NCBI RefSeq assembly: GCF_964253035.1
Contig: NZ_CAXUQL020000002.1
Location: 310,001 to 374,000, forward strand
DNA from: Pseudorhodoferax sp032153935
GTDB taxonomy: Bacteria; Pseudomonadota; Gammaproteobacteria; Burkholderiales; Burkholderiaceae_C
Reading direction: 5' to 3'
Length of the DNA: 64,000 bases
Made by a program: the position numbers and the translations under genes. This document shows positions 53,746-63,404 of this stretch, one piece after another (position 1 is the first letter of the stretch; each line of letters starts with the position of its first letter). The notes under the pieces were generated by a model, which was given only the letters and a program-made list of their open reading frames with translations, made no database searches and had not been told where the DNA came from.

Positions 53746-56427
53746 ATGGCCTCCTCCACCCCTGGTTCGGGCGCAAACACGCCCCCCATTTCTCCGGCCA
53801 AGCTGGCTCCACACGTCCAACACGCAGCCGAAGTTCCACGCCTGCGTTTTGCCGAGAGCCTGGCGCGCGCAGGTGCATCCAAACTCGTTTTGGTGCGGGC
53901 CCCAGCGGGCTTTGGCAAGACGACTGCGATGGCACAGATGCGCGAGTCGCTGCAGCAGCGCGGCGTGTCGACCGCGTGGCTGACGCTGGACAGCGCAGAC
54001 AACGACGTGACCCGCTTTCTGTCGGGACTGGAAGCCGCTGCAGCCCAGCTCGGCCTGGAGCGTTCGCGCGAGCAACCACGCGACGTGCTGGCCTTGCTTG
54101 CCGCCGAGCAGGCGCCGTTCGCCTTGTTCCTGGACGACTTCGAAGTGCTGCGCGAAGGTGTCGTGATGGGCGTGGTGCGCGACCTCATCGAGCACCTGCC
54201 CCGCAACGGGCAACTGGTCATCGGTTCGCGCAGCCTGCCCGAGCTCGGCCTGGGCCGCCTGCGCGCGCGTGGCCAGTTGCTGGAACTCAGCACCGAGCTG
54301 TTGCGCTTCACGCCAGAGGAAACGGCCGAGTTCTTCAAGCTGCGCGGAGCCGAGCTGTCACTGGACGCGCTCGACCGCGCGCACGGCAAGACAGAAGGCT
54401 GGGTGGCCGCACTGTGGCTGCTCGCTCTGGCCTTGCAACGACATGGCACACCGAGCGAGGTCGTCGCACGCCTCTCTGCGTCCGATCGCGACGTTGCAGA
54501 CTACCTGACCGAGGAGGTGCTCGGACAACAGGATCTGGACGTGCGCGACTTCTTGATGCGCACCAGCGTGCTGCGGCATCTGAGCCCGCCCATCTGCCAG
54601 GCGCTGCTGCCCCACACGGACTGCGAGGCGATGCTGCGCCGCCTGGAGCGCGGCAACGTGTTCCTGATCCCGGTGGAGGCCGCACCCGATCTCTACCGGT
54701 ACCACAGCCTGTTCGCCGACTTCCTGCGCAAATGGCTTGCACGCGAGCGGCCCGACGAGGTCGCCCGGCTGCACCTCGCCGCGTCCGGCTGGTATGAGGA
54801 GCAAGGGCGCCACGTCCCGGCCATCGACCATGCACTGGAGGGTGGCGATCACCCGCATGCACTGCACCTGTTGGAGCTTCATGCGCACGCTCTGCTGGAG
54901 CAGGGACGCATGCGCTTGCTGGACAAGTGGTTCACTTCGATTCCGGCCGAACTCCTGGGCGCCCGCCCTCTCATGCAGGTGATCGCCCTGTGGGCGAGTT
55001 GCCTGAGTCAAGGCCCCTGGACTGCCATGCAGGCACTCGAGTCCTCCGCGTGTGCAAGCTCGCAGAACCCTTTGGTGCAGGCGCACGTGCGCGCGCTGCG
55101 GCCCGTGCTGCTTGCGATGATGGACCACTACGAGGAGGCCCACGAGGCAGGCAGGCAAAGCCTCGCCCAGCTTCCTTCGGGCAACGCCTTCATCGACAGC
55201 GTGTCCCTGAACGCGATGGCGCACATCGTCTCGGTCTCCGGCGAGCGGCAAGAGGCATTGCGTTTCCTCGAGGACGCCCGCAATTCCCAAGGCGGCAGCG
55301 CGTTCAACCGGATGTACACCGAGACCGTCGAAGGCATGCTGGACATCCGCGAGGGTCGACTGCAGCAGGCGGCTGCCCGCTTCCGGATGGCGATCGCCTC
55401 TTCGTCGACAGCGGCCACCTACAACTACGCGCACGGAAACGCATGGGCCGGTGTGCCCTATGCCGCCGTGCTCTACGAGACCAACGACCTCGCCGCTGCA
55501 GAGCGCTTGCTGAACGTCTACCTGCCGCTGGCGCGCGATGTCGGCCTGCCGGACCACATGATCTCCAGCCACCGGATGCGTTCGCGGATCGCTTTCGAGC
55601 GTGGCGATGTCGATGCGGCCATCCAGACGCTGATCGAGCTCGACTACCTGGGCCGGCAGCGCAAGCTCCCGCGCGTGACCGCCAGTGCCAAGCTCGAGCG
55701 CGCGCGACTGCTCGCACTGCAAGGCCATGCCGCCGCCGCGCGTGAGGAACTGCAGCGCGCGAACGACCCCACTGCTTGGGGCACCAGCCCGCTGCAGCCG
55801 CGCCCGGCCCACGATGTGGACGACCTCTTCATCGCCAGGGTGCGCGTGGAGCTGCACGTCGGCAACGCAGCCGATTTGGTCGCTCCGCTGGAGGAGCAGA
55901 TTGGCTTGGCTCAAAAGGCCGAGCACCGCCACAGAGCGCTGAAACTCCGCCTGCTCCTGGCGTTGACGCTGTTCCAGAGTGGCGCCACGGGGGCCGCCCT
56001 GGATCTGGCTGTTCCCGTGCTCCAGGAGGCCAGCCGAGAAGGCTACGTGCGTTTGCTGCTCGACGAGGGCAACATCGCCAGCCTGATGCTGCGTCGTCTG
56101 CAAGGCTCGACCACGATCGAGGCAACCCAGGATCCGATCTTCCGCGACTACCTGCAACGCCTGATCGATCTTCTGGGGCCGGGCCCCACAGAGGACGTGC
56201 CGCCGGCCGGCGCAAGCAGCGACGCGACGGCGGAGTTGCTCACGCGCAAGGAGATCCGCGTGCTCCAGCTCATCGCCGAGGGCTACTCGAACACCGCCAT
56301 GGCAGAGAAGCTGTTCGTGTCGGACAGCACGGTCCGCACCCATCTGCGCAACATCAACACCAAGCTCAATTGCCACAGCCGGACGCAAGCCATGGCGATC
56401 GCCCGGCGGCTCGGCATCATCCATTGA
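53746..56427 (+). CDS. LAL-type (MalT-like) LuxR-family transcriptional activator
   Basis: The 893-residue regulator has an N-terminal STAND ATPase (VRAPAGFGKTTAMAQM, Walker A; FALFLDDFEVL, Walker B), a long TPR-like helical middle (about 370-800) and a C-terminal LuxR HTH (LTRKEIRVLQLIAEGYSNTA, then SDSTVRTHLRNINTKL). It is divergent from the SDR-led operon and upstream of the acyl-CoA ligase, so it probably activates this locus in response to an intermediate. A GTG at 53707 is an alternative start 13 codons earlier. Confidence 0.88.
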   Translation: MASSTPGSGANTPPISPAKLAPHVQHAAEVPRLRFAESLARAGASKLVLVRAPAGFGKTTAMAQMRESLQQRGVSTAWLTLDSADNDVTRFLSGLEAAAAQLGLERSREQPRDVLALLAAEQAPFALFLDDFEVLREGVVMGVVRDLIEHLPRNGQLVIGSRSLPELGLGRLRARGQLLELSTELLRFTPEETAEFFKLRGAELSLDALDRAHGKTEGWVAALWLLALALQRHGTPSEVVARLSASDRDVADYLTEEVLGQQDLDVRDFLMRTSVLRHLSPPICQALLPHTDCEAMLRRLERGNVFLIPVEAAPDLYRYHSLFADFLRKWLARERPDEVARLHLAASGWYEEQGRHVPAIDHALEGGDHPHALHLLELHAHALLEQGRMRLLDKWFTSIPAELLGARPLMQVIALWASCLSQGPWTAMQALESSACASSQNPLVQAHVRALRPVLLAMMDHYEEAHEAGRQSLAQLPSGNAFIDSVSLNAMAHIVSVSGERQEALRFLEDARNSQGGSAFNRMYTETVEGMLDIREGRLQQAAARFRMAIASSSTAATYNYAHGNAWAGVPYAAVLYETNDLAAAERLLNVYLPLARDVGLPDHMISSHRMRSRIAFERGDVDAAIQTLIELDYLGRQRKLPRVTASAKLERARLLALQGHAAAAREELQRANDPTAWGTSPLQPRPAHDVDDLFIARVRVELHVGNAADLVAPLEEQIGLAQKAEHRHRALKLRLLLALTLFQSGATGAALDLAVPVLQEASREGYVRLLLDEGNIASLMLRRLQGSTTIEATQDPIFRDYLQRLIDLLGPGPTEDVPPAGASSDATAELLTRKEIRVLQLIAEGYSNTAMAEKLFVSDSTVRTHLRNINTKLNCHSRTQAMAIARRLGIIH

Positions 56428-56556
56428 GCTGGTCGGTGTGCGGGGCATGCATCGGGTCCCGCGCACCGAGGGATGACCCTCCGCAAAAACGTCGGATATG
56501 ACGATGCATGCCGCGCCGGACCCGGGAAGAATTTCCTCTTTTTCAAGAGCCGCAGC

Positions 56557-58095
56557 ATGTACCCCGGAACGCACGCCCAGCACCAGCCCGACAAGCCCGC
56601 TCTGATCATGGCGGCGACGGGCCAAACGATCACCTATGCCGACCTGGAGCGCCGCTCGCTGCGCCTGGCCAACTGGCTGCGCGCCGTGGGCTTGCAGCAC
56701 GGCGACACCGTGGCGCTGGTCTCCGACAACGATCCCCGGATCTTCGACGTGTACTGGGCGGCCCAGCGCTGCGGCCTCTACCTGACCAGCATCAACTACC
56801 GCTTGAAGGGCGAGGAGCTGGGCTACATCATCGAGAACTCCGGTGCCAAGGCGATCTTCGTCGGCGGCGCCGCGGCAGCGCAAGCGCAGGCCTGGGAGGC
56901 CCTGCCCGGCCTGGTGCACCGCGTCGCGTTCGATGGTGGTCTGCCGGGCTATGCGGCGCTTGAGGAAATCATCGAAAGCGCCTCACCGCTCAAGCCCGCG
57001 CGCGAGCCGCGTGGTGGCGACATGCTGTACTCCTCCGGCACGACCGGCCGCCCGAAAGGGGTGCGCCCGCCCCTGCCCGAGCGCGACATCGCCGATCCCG
57101 GCGATGCCATGGTCGCGATGTTCGGTGGCTCGTTTGGCTTCTCGTCCGAGACCGTGTACCTGTCACCGGCGCCGCTCTACCACGCGGCACCTCTGCGAAC
57201 CTGCGCCTCGGTCCAGGCGCTCGGCGGCACCGCGGTCATCATGGACAAGTTCGAGGCCGAAGACGCACTGGCTTTGATCGAGAAGTACCGCGTGACGGCC
57301 AGCCAATGGGTGCCGACCATGTTCGTGCGCATGCTCAAGCTCGACCCGGCCGTGCGCGCGCGCTACGACATCGGCTCCATGGAAGTCGCGATCCATGCGG
57401 CCGCCCCCTGCCCCCCGGAAGTCAAGCGCCAGATGATGGACTGGTGGGGGCCGATCCTGCACGAGTACTACGCCAGCACCGAGGTGAACGGCATCACGGT
57501 GATCGGCCCGCAGGACTGGTTGCGCAAGCCCGGCTCGGTCGGACGGCCCATCCTCGGCACCCTGCGCATCTGCGATGACGGCGGCGCCGAGCTGCCCAGC
57601 GGCCAGGACGGGCTGATCTACTTCGAGCGCGATGTGCTGCCCTTCCAGTACCACCTGGACGCCGAGAAGACGCGCTCCGCGCAGCACCCCGACCACCCGA
57701 CATGGACCGCCGTGGGCGACATCGGCCATGTGGACGCGGATGGATTTCTGTACCTGACCGACCGCAAGTCGTTCATGATCATTTCGGGCGGCGTCAACAT
57801 CTATCCGCAGGAAACCGAGAACGCGTTGACGCTGCACCCGGCGGTATCGGACGTCGCCGTGATCGGCGTGCCCGACGAGGAGATGGGGGAGCAGGTCAAG
57901 GCCGTCATCGTCACGGCCCCCGGCTACGCCGCCGGTCCGGTGCTGGAGGCAGAGCTGATCGCCTTCGTGAAGTCGCAAGTGGCCTCCTTCAAAGCGCCGC
58001 GCAGCGTGGACTTCGTGGATGCTCTGCCGCGCACACCCACCGGCAAGATGGTCAAGGGCGAGCTGCGCGCGCGCTACTGGCCCAAGCGCGCCTGA
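56557..58095 (+). CDS. AMP-forming acyl-CoA synthetase/ligase
   Basis: The 512-residue ligase activates a carboxylic acid with ATP and CoA. The adenylation motif is LYSSGTTGRPKGVRP, followed by EYYASTEVNG, TAVGDIGHVDADGFLYLTDR and the C-terminal lysine in RTPTGKMVKGEL. MYPGTHAQHQPDKPALIM is a typical start; an ATG at 56473 would add 28 atypical residues. It follows the LuxR regulator on the plus strand and likely supplies the CoA ester used by the dehydrogenase, SDR and thiolase around it. Confidence 0.9.
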   Translation: MYPGTHAQHQPDKPALIMAATGQTITYADLERRSLRLANWLRAVGLQHGDTVALVSDNDPRIFDVYWAAQRCGLYLTSINYRLKGEELGYIIENSGAKAIFVGGAAAAQAQAWEALPGLVHRVAFDGGLPGYAALEEIIESASPLKPAREPRGGDMLYSSGTTGRPKGVRPPLPERDIADPGDAMVAMFGGSFGFSSETVYLSPAPLYHAAPLRTCASVQALGGTAVIMDKFEAEDALALIEKYRVTASQWVPTMFVRMLKLDPAVRARYDIGSMEVAIHAAAPCPPEVKRQMMDWWGPILHEYYASTEVNGITVIGPQDWLRKPGSVGRPILGTLRICDDGGAELPSGQDGLIYFERDVLPFQYHLDAEKTRSAQHPDHPTWTAVGDIGHVDADGFLYLTDRKSFMIISGGVNIYPQETENALTLHPAVSDVAVIGVPDEEMGEQVKAVIVTAPGYAAGPVLEAELIAFVKSQVASFKAPRSVDFVDALPRTPTGKMVKGELRARYWPKRA

Positions 58096-58147
58096 TCGAC
58101 GGCTTGCGCCGATCCGATGCCCGCCTTGCGCGGGCATTTGTTTGGAA

Positions 58148-59131
58148 TCAGCGTTGTGGCCAGGACAGCACAACCCGGCCCACCGTTTCGGGATTGCTGG
58201 CGTGCTCGATGGCCTTGGCCCAGTCCTGGATGGCGTAGGTGCTGGCCAGGCGCGGCCGCAGGGCGCCGGACGCATACATCGCCACCGTCTCGGCCAGGTT
58301 CGAACGCGAGGCCTCGGGCTCGAACTCACGGAACTGGCGAATGTCCACGCCGACCAGCGACGAGCCTTTGAGCAGGGTGAGGTTGGAGCGGATGGCGGGA
58401 ATGTCCCCGCCGGCAAAGCCGATCACCAGATGACGCCCACCCCAGCGCAATGTGCGGAACGCGGTCTCGGTGTAGACGTCGCCCAGCGTGTCGACAATGA
58501 CGTCCACGCCCGCCGGCGCTGCCGCCTTCACGGCCGCACGCCAGTCTTGCTGGCTGAGGTCGATTGCCACATCCGCGCCCTCCTCGATCGCAATCTGCCG
58601 CTTCGCTTCGCTGGCCGCACCGGCCAGCACTCTGGCACCCAGGGCCTTGGCCACCTGCACGCTGGCCAGCCCAACGCCACCGGCGGCGCCAAGCACCAGC
58701 ACGGTCTCGCCGGCGCGCACGGCGCCGCGATCCTTCACGGCGTAGAGCGCGGTCGAATAGGTCACGGCCAGGGGCGAAGCGCCGATCGGGTCGACGCCGT
58801 CGGGCAAGGCCTGCACCGAGGCGGCAGGTGCGCAGGCCAGTTCGGCCCACGCACCGCCGACGGTCATGCCCGTCACCATCTGCCCGACACGCAGTTGGTC
58901 CACACCCTTGCCCAACGCGGTGACGACACCGCTGAACTCGGTGCCGGGTGTCGTGGGCACGGGCGGCTTGATCTGGTAGCCACCGCGCGCGAACAGCAGG
59001 TCCACGAACGAAATGGCGTTCGCAACGATGCGAACCTGCACCTGCCCCTCTCCTGGTTCCGGCACCGGGGCATCTTCCAACGCCCATTGGTGCAGACCAT
59101 CGAATCCATGAACACGCAATGCCAACATCAT
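58148..59131 (-). CDS. MDR/quinone-oxidoreductase-like NADPH reductase
   Basis: The 327-residue protein is a zinc-free medium-chain reductase: N-terminal GroES-like fold (VPTTPGTEFSGVVTALGKGV), NADPH-binding VLVLGAAGGVGLASVQVAKA, and KGSSLVGVDIRQF as in quinone oxidoreductases. The start is one of two adjacent ATGs after an AGGAG site. The acyl-CoA dehydrogenase gene lies 70 bp upstream on the same strand. It may reduce an unsaturated acyl-CoA or carbonyl of the pathway substrate. Confidence 0.88.
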   Translation of the reverse strand: MMLALRVHGFDGLHQWALEDAPVPEPGEGQVQVRIVANAISFVDLLFARGGYQIKPPVPTTPGTEFSGVVTALGKGVDQLRVGQMVTGMTVGGAWAELACAPAASVQALPDGVDPIGASPLAVTYSTALYAVKDRGAVRAGETVLVLGAAGGVGLASVQVAKALGARVLAGAASEAKRQIAIEEGADVAIDLSQQDWRAAVKAAAPAGVDVIVDTLGDVYTETAFRTLRWGGRHLVIGFAGGDIPAIRSNLTLLKGSSLVGVDIRQFREFEPEASRSNLAETVAMYASGALRPRLASTYAIQDWAKAIEHASNPETVGRVVLSWPQR

Positions 59132-59201
59132 CTACTCCTGGTTATCTCGGTCAGTCTTCTTCGATCAAGGCGGCGCAGCACACCGGCCGTCCGCGCAGCC
59201 A

Positions 59202-60350
59202 TCACAACGCACGCGAAATCACTTCCTTCATGATCTCGCTGGTGCCGCCGTAGATGCGCTGTACACGCGCATCCGCGTACAGGCGGGCGATCAGGTACTC
59301 GTTCATATAGCCGTAGCCGCCGAACAGCTGCAGGCAGGCATCGACAACGCGGCCCTGGGTCTCCGAACCCCACAGCTTGGCCATGGACGCCGTGGTTGTG
59401 TCCAGGCGGCCTGCCACGAGGTCTTCGACGCACCGGTCGATGAAGGCCCGGCCGACCTGGATCTCGGTGGCGATCTCGGCCAGCTTGAAGCGGGTGTTCT
59501 GGAAGCGTTCGATCGGCTCACCGAAGGCATGCCGCTCACGCACGTACTCGCGCGTGGCTTCGTAGGCACCCTCCATGGCGGCCACCGCCATGACCCCGAT
59601 GACCAGGCGTTCGTACGGCAGATCGGACATCAGCTGCCGCAGACCCTGGCCGGGGACGCCACCGAGCAGATCCTCCTCGCCGACGTTCACGTCGTCGAAG
59701 AATAGCTCGGCGGTGTCCTGGGCCTTGAGCCCGACCTTGTCCAGCAGCCGGCCCACCCGGTAGCCGCTCCGCCCTGCGGTCTCCACGAGGAAGATCGACT
59801 TCAAGGGCTTGCCGCCTTCGTCCGGCGTCGTCGCGACGACCAGCACCAGGCCCGCAAGAAAACCATTGGAGATGAAAGTCTTGGCACCGTTCAGACGCCA
59901 GCCGCCCTCACTTCGAACGGCTTTCGTGCCAATCCCGCGCAGGTCCGAGCCGGCGCCCGGCTCGGTCATGGCGATGGCACCGACCAGCTCGCCACGCACA
60001 AGCCGCGGCAGGAACCGGCTCTTCTGGTCTTCCGTGCCGTGGTTGAGCAGATAGTGCGCGACGATGTTGTGCACGGAGTTGTTCATCCCCGTGAGGCTGC
60101 GACGGGACATCTCCTCGTAGAACACCGCCTCGTGGCGGAAGTCGCCGCCCGCGCCATCGTAGGCATCCGGGATGTCCGAGCACAGCAAGCCGAGCTGGCC
60201 GGCCTGGCGCCAGAGCTCGTGGCCCACGTGGCCGCGCTTGCGGGCCTCTTCGTCGGCGGGCGCTACATGCTGGTCGATGAAGCGGACAACGGTGTCGCGG
60301 TATTGTTCAAGGTCGGGATCGCTCCAAGAGCGTCGGAACTGGATAGGCAT
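59202..60350 (-). CDS. Acyl-CoA dehydrogenase
   Basis: The 382-residue flavoenzyme has AIAMTEPGAGSDLRGI and KTFISNGFLAGLVLV, and a C-terminal FGGYGYMNEYLIARLYADAR. The motif at the usual catalytic site is IYGGTSEIMKE, with Gly in place of Glu, as in isovaleryl/long-chain-type members where the base lies on another helix. The start MPIQFRRSWSDPD is preferred to a Met 22 codons upstream. It is the upstream partner of the reductase gene. Confidence 0.88.
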   Translation of the reverse strand: MPIQFRRSWSDPDLEQYRDTVVRFIDQHVAPADEEARKRGHVGHELWRQAGQLGLLCSDIPDAYDGAGGDFRHEAVFYEEMSRRSLTGMNNSVHNIVAHYLLNHGTEDQKSRFLPRLVRGELVGAIAMTEPGAGSDLRGIGTKAVRSEGGWRLNGAKTFISNGFLAGLVLVVATTPDEGGKPLKSIFLVETAGRSGYRVGRLLDKVGLKAQDTAELFFDDVNVGEEDLLGGVPGQGLRQLMSDLPYERLVIGVMAVAAMEGAYEATREYVRERHAFGEPIERFQNTRFKLAEIATEIQVGRAFIDRCVEDLVAGRLDTTTASMAKLWGSETQGRVVDACLQLFGGYGYMNEYLIARLYADARVQRIYGGTSEIMKEVISRAL

Positions 60351-60572
60351 GGCCGAAGCTTGGGCCCTGCCCGTTCCGGGGTCCATCGGCAGAAGTGACG
60401 AATGTCCATGCGGCACGCCAAATCGTCATTTCTGCCGATTGGTGCGCTGGCCCCGATGCAGGACAGTGACGCCGTGAGGAGCCTGCGCCCAGGATGACCG
60501 AAGCGCAGTCCAGCGATCCTCATTCACCAGACCTTGAACGGACTTGCCGGTCGTCCCGGCCTAGGAGACAAC

Positions 60573-61544
60573 ATGATGGTTCCATCGACACGCCGAGCGG
60601 CCGCCCTGCGGCTGATGAGCATTGCGCTCGCCGCATCCCTTGGATGCTCCGCCTATGCACAGAAGCGCTACGACACTGGCGCCTCGGACACGCAGATCAA
60701 GATCGGCAACATCCTGCCCTACTCGGGCCCGGTCTCGGCCTACAGCACCATCGGCAAGGCCGCCGGCGCCTACATCGCCAAGGTCAACGCAGAGGGCGGC
60801 GTCAACGGCCGCAAGATCGACTTCATCTCGGTGGACGACGCCTACACGCCTTCCAAGACCGTCGAGCAGACGCGCAAGCTCGTTGAGCAGGACGAAGTCT
60901 TCGCGATCTTCCTGCCGATCGGCACGGCACACAACCAGGCGATCCAGAAGTACCTGAACGCGAAAAAGGTACCGCAGCTGTTCGTGGGCTCGGGCGCGAC
61001 CCGCTTCGGCAACATCAAGCAGAACCCCTGGACCATGGGCTGGCAGCCCACCAACCATGCAGAGGCCGTGGCCTACGCGCAGCACATCCTGAAGACCAAG
61101 CCGGACGCCAAGATCGCGATCCTGATGCAGAACGACGACTTCGGGAAGGACTATCTCGAAGGCGTGATGGACGGCCTGGGCGCCAAGGCCAAGTCCATGA
61201 TCGTGTCGCAGCAGACCTACGAGACGACCGACCCGACGGCGGACAGCCAGATCGTGACCATGAAGGCCTCCGGCGCCGACACGCTGCTGCTGCTGACCAC
61301 GCCCAAGTTCTCGGCCATGGCGATCCGCAAGACGGCCGACATCGGCTGGAAGCCGACGCGCTATGTCGTGAGCTCGGCCAGCTCCGTCGGCTCGGTGCTC
61401 AAGCCGGCCGGCTTCGAGGCGTCCACCGGTGTGATCAGCGCGACCTACCTGCGCGACCCGACCGATCCGGGTACGCAGGCGACGAAGGAGTATCAGGACT
61501 ACGTCGCCTTCATGAAGCAGTATTACCCGGGCGGCGACGCGAAC
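60573..61544 (+). pseudogene. LivK-type ABC substrate-binding protein, C-terminus removed by transposon
   Basis: The gene encodes a periplasmic binding protein of the branched-chain amino acid/HAAT class: signal peptide (to CSAYAQ), IKIGNILPYSGPVSAYSTIG and NGRKIDFISVDDAYTPSKTV. AGGAGA precedes the ATG at 60573. Native sequence stops after YYPGGDAN (61544), where a TniA/TniB transposon begins; transposon DNA then adds a short tail to a stop at 61616. Roughly the last 50-60 residues are missing versus typical family length (about 380-400). It should have been the partner of LivFGHM. Confidence 0.85.
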
Positions 61545-61557
61545 TGTTGTGGATCTC

Positions 61558-61594
61558 GGATCCTGAGAATGGCGCTCAAGGATGATGAGAATGG
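61558..61594 (+). repeat. Direct repeats at transposon end (probable transposase-binding sites)
   Basis: Two near-identical 15-bp copies occur 22 bp apart: GGATCCTGAGAATGG (61558-61572) and GGATGATGAGAATGG (61580-61594). They lie just inside the presumed transposon tip, where TniA/TnsB-type transposases bind repeated sites. Confidence 0.65.
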
Positions 61595-61769
61595 AAAAGC
61601 TCCTCTAGGCCGTTGAGTTCGCTGGAGATTTACTGCAAACAGAGGTCCAACGAGCCCGTTGCCACCACCCAACAGATTCACTCCGTTCGGCTCGCCGATC
61701 TTGCAAGTGTCCGCGGCCGGCTCAAAGATCGCGCGAATGCAGGGTTTCTCCAGCGAAGAGGGGTGATCC

Positions 61770-63404
61770 GTGGTCAAAAAAAATGAGGACTTGACCGAGC
61801 GCGAAGCTCGAATTGCCAAGGTGTTCCGCACGCTCGGCCGCGACCCGCTCAGCTTGAGCCTGGCGAAGACCGCCGCCAAGCTACTTGGCCTCTCTACGTC
61901 GTCGGTCTATCGCCTGCGCAGGCGCTATCTCGCGAATCCCGTTGCATCGTCCATACGGCCGAAGGCGCCCGGGCCTGCGTCGGGTGCTCGCCTGTTGCCG
62001 GTCAGCGCGGAGCGCATCGTGGATGCCGTCCTAACGCATTGGCTTCCGCGCCAACGCCGACTCGCCCACCCCATGCGCGATGTCACCATGGAGGTCCGGC
62101 GACGATGCGCGCGCGCCGGCATCGATGCGATTTCGCGCGCGACTGTTGCGCGGCGCTGGAAGGAATTGAAAGAACTGCAAGCGCTCGCGTTCGCAAGCGA
62201 GCCGGGTGCCGTGATACCGCCAGGGCACCTCATCGCAACCAGGCCGCTGGAACTGGTGCAGATCGACCATACGCAGGCCGATGTCTTCGTACTCGACGAA
62301 GCGACCCGGCGCGTGATCGGTCGCCCCTGGCTGTCTGTTGCGATTGACGTGGCCAGCCGCACAATACTCGGCATCTACCTGGCCATGGAACGGCCCAACG
62401 CTGCCGCGGTGGCTCTACTGCTCACGCGCGTGGCGCTTCCCAAAGCCGCATGGCTGGCTTCATTGGGTCTGGCGGATGTCGAATGGCCCATGCACGGCGT
62501 GCCACGCACACTGCATCTCGACAACGCCGCCGAGTTCAAGAGCCGCGCGCTTCGCTCTGGCTGTCGAGAGTACAGCATCGAGCTGACCTATCGGCCGGTG
62601 CGCCGCCCGCAGTTCGGAGGCCATGTGGAACGGATGAACCGAACCTTGATGGATCGACTGCGCGGCCTACCAGGTGCTACCGTCTCGATTGCTGCCCGGC
62701 GCGCCAAGAAAGTGCGGCCGCCCGAGCAGACCGCTCAGCTGACCTTGCGCGAGTTCGAGCAGTGGCTAGTGCTTGAGATCGCACAGCGCTACCACCACAG
62801 CGAGCACAGAGGATTGATGGGAGCCACGCCAGCCAGCGCGTGGCAGGCGCTGGTCACTACACATCCGCCCTCCATGCTGCCCAGCGATCCGTCCAAGCAG
62901 CTCGACTTTCTGATCCGGTTCCTGCCGATGGGCACCCGCACCATCCAGCAAGACGGGCTGACCATCTTCTATCTTCGCTATTGGCACCCGATCTTCGCCG
63001 CTTGGCGGGAGTTCCGTCGCAGCGTGATCGTGCGCTATCACCCGGAGGATCTCTCCCGTGTGTTCGTCAGTGCCGACGGCAAGACGTATGTGGAGGCACG
63101 GTTCGCGGACCTGCGGCGCCAACGCATCTCCCTGTGGGAGCACCGCATGGCGCGTAGAGCGCTCAAGGCGTCCGGTTCGCCCGATGTCAGCGAGGCGCTG
63201 ATCTTCAAGACCATCGAACGGCAGCGCCGCATCGTGGCCGAAGCGGCCTTGAGCACCCGACGCGCGGCCACTGCCGCTCTCTCCAGACGCCCGTCTCGCT
63301 TGGACGCATCGCCGTGGCCCAACCCTGCGCAAAGCGACGGCGGGCCTGCGGTCGCACTCGACTACAGCAAGGACCCGGAGGAATCACATGCCGAAGTCTG
63401 GTGA
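61770..63404 (+). CDS. tniA: TniA-type transposase (DDE, Mu/TnsB-like)
   Basis: The 544-residue transposase starts with GTG. It has an N-terminal HTH (LAKTAAKLLGLSTSSVYRLR), a DDE integrase core with LVQIDHTQADVFVLD, TLHLDNAAEFKSRAL and RRPQFGGHVERMNRTLM, and a basic C-terminal Mu-type beta-barrel. It joins transposon ends to target DNA with TniB. It overlaps tniB by 17 bp. The 150 bp between transposon end and gene hold no other ORF. Confidence 0.88.
   Translation: MVKKNEDLTEREARIAKVFRTLGRDPLSLSLAKTAAKLLGLSTSSVYRLRRRYLANPVASSIRPKAPGPASGARLLPVSAERIVDAVLTHWLPRQRRLAHPMRDVTMEVRRRCARAGIDAISRATVARRWKELKELQALAFASEPGAVIPPGHLIATRPLELVQIDHTQADVFVLDEATRRVIGRPWLSVAIDVASRTILGIYLAMERPNAAAVALLLTRVALPKAAWLASLGLADVEWPMHGVPRTLHLDNAAEFKSRALRSGCREYSIELTYRPVRRPQFGGHVERMNRTLMDRLRGLPGATVSIAARRAKKVRPPEQTAQLTLREFEQWLVLEIAQRYHHSEHRGLMGATPASAWQALVTTHPPSMLPSDPSKQLDFLIRFLPMGTRTIQQDGLTIFYLRYWHPIFAAWREFRRSVIVRYHPEDLSRVFVSADGKTYVEARFADLRRQRISLWEHRMARRALKASGSPDVSEALIFKTIERQRRIVAEAALSTRRAATAALSRRPSRLDASPWPNPAQSDGGPAVALDYSKDPEESHAEVW

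Noticed and set aside
54358..56919. Minus-strand open frame of 853 codons
   Set aside because: Antisense to the LAL regulator; long only because of high GC. No domain features.
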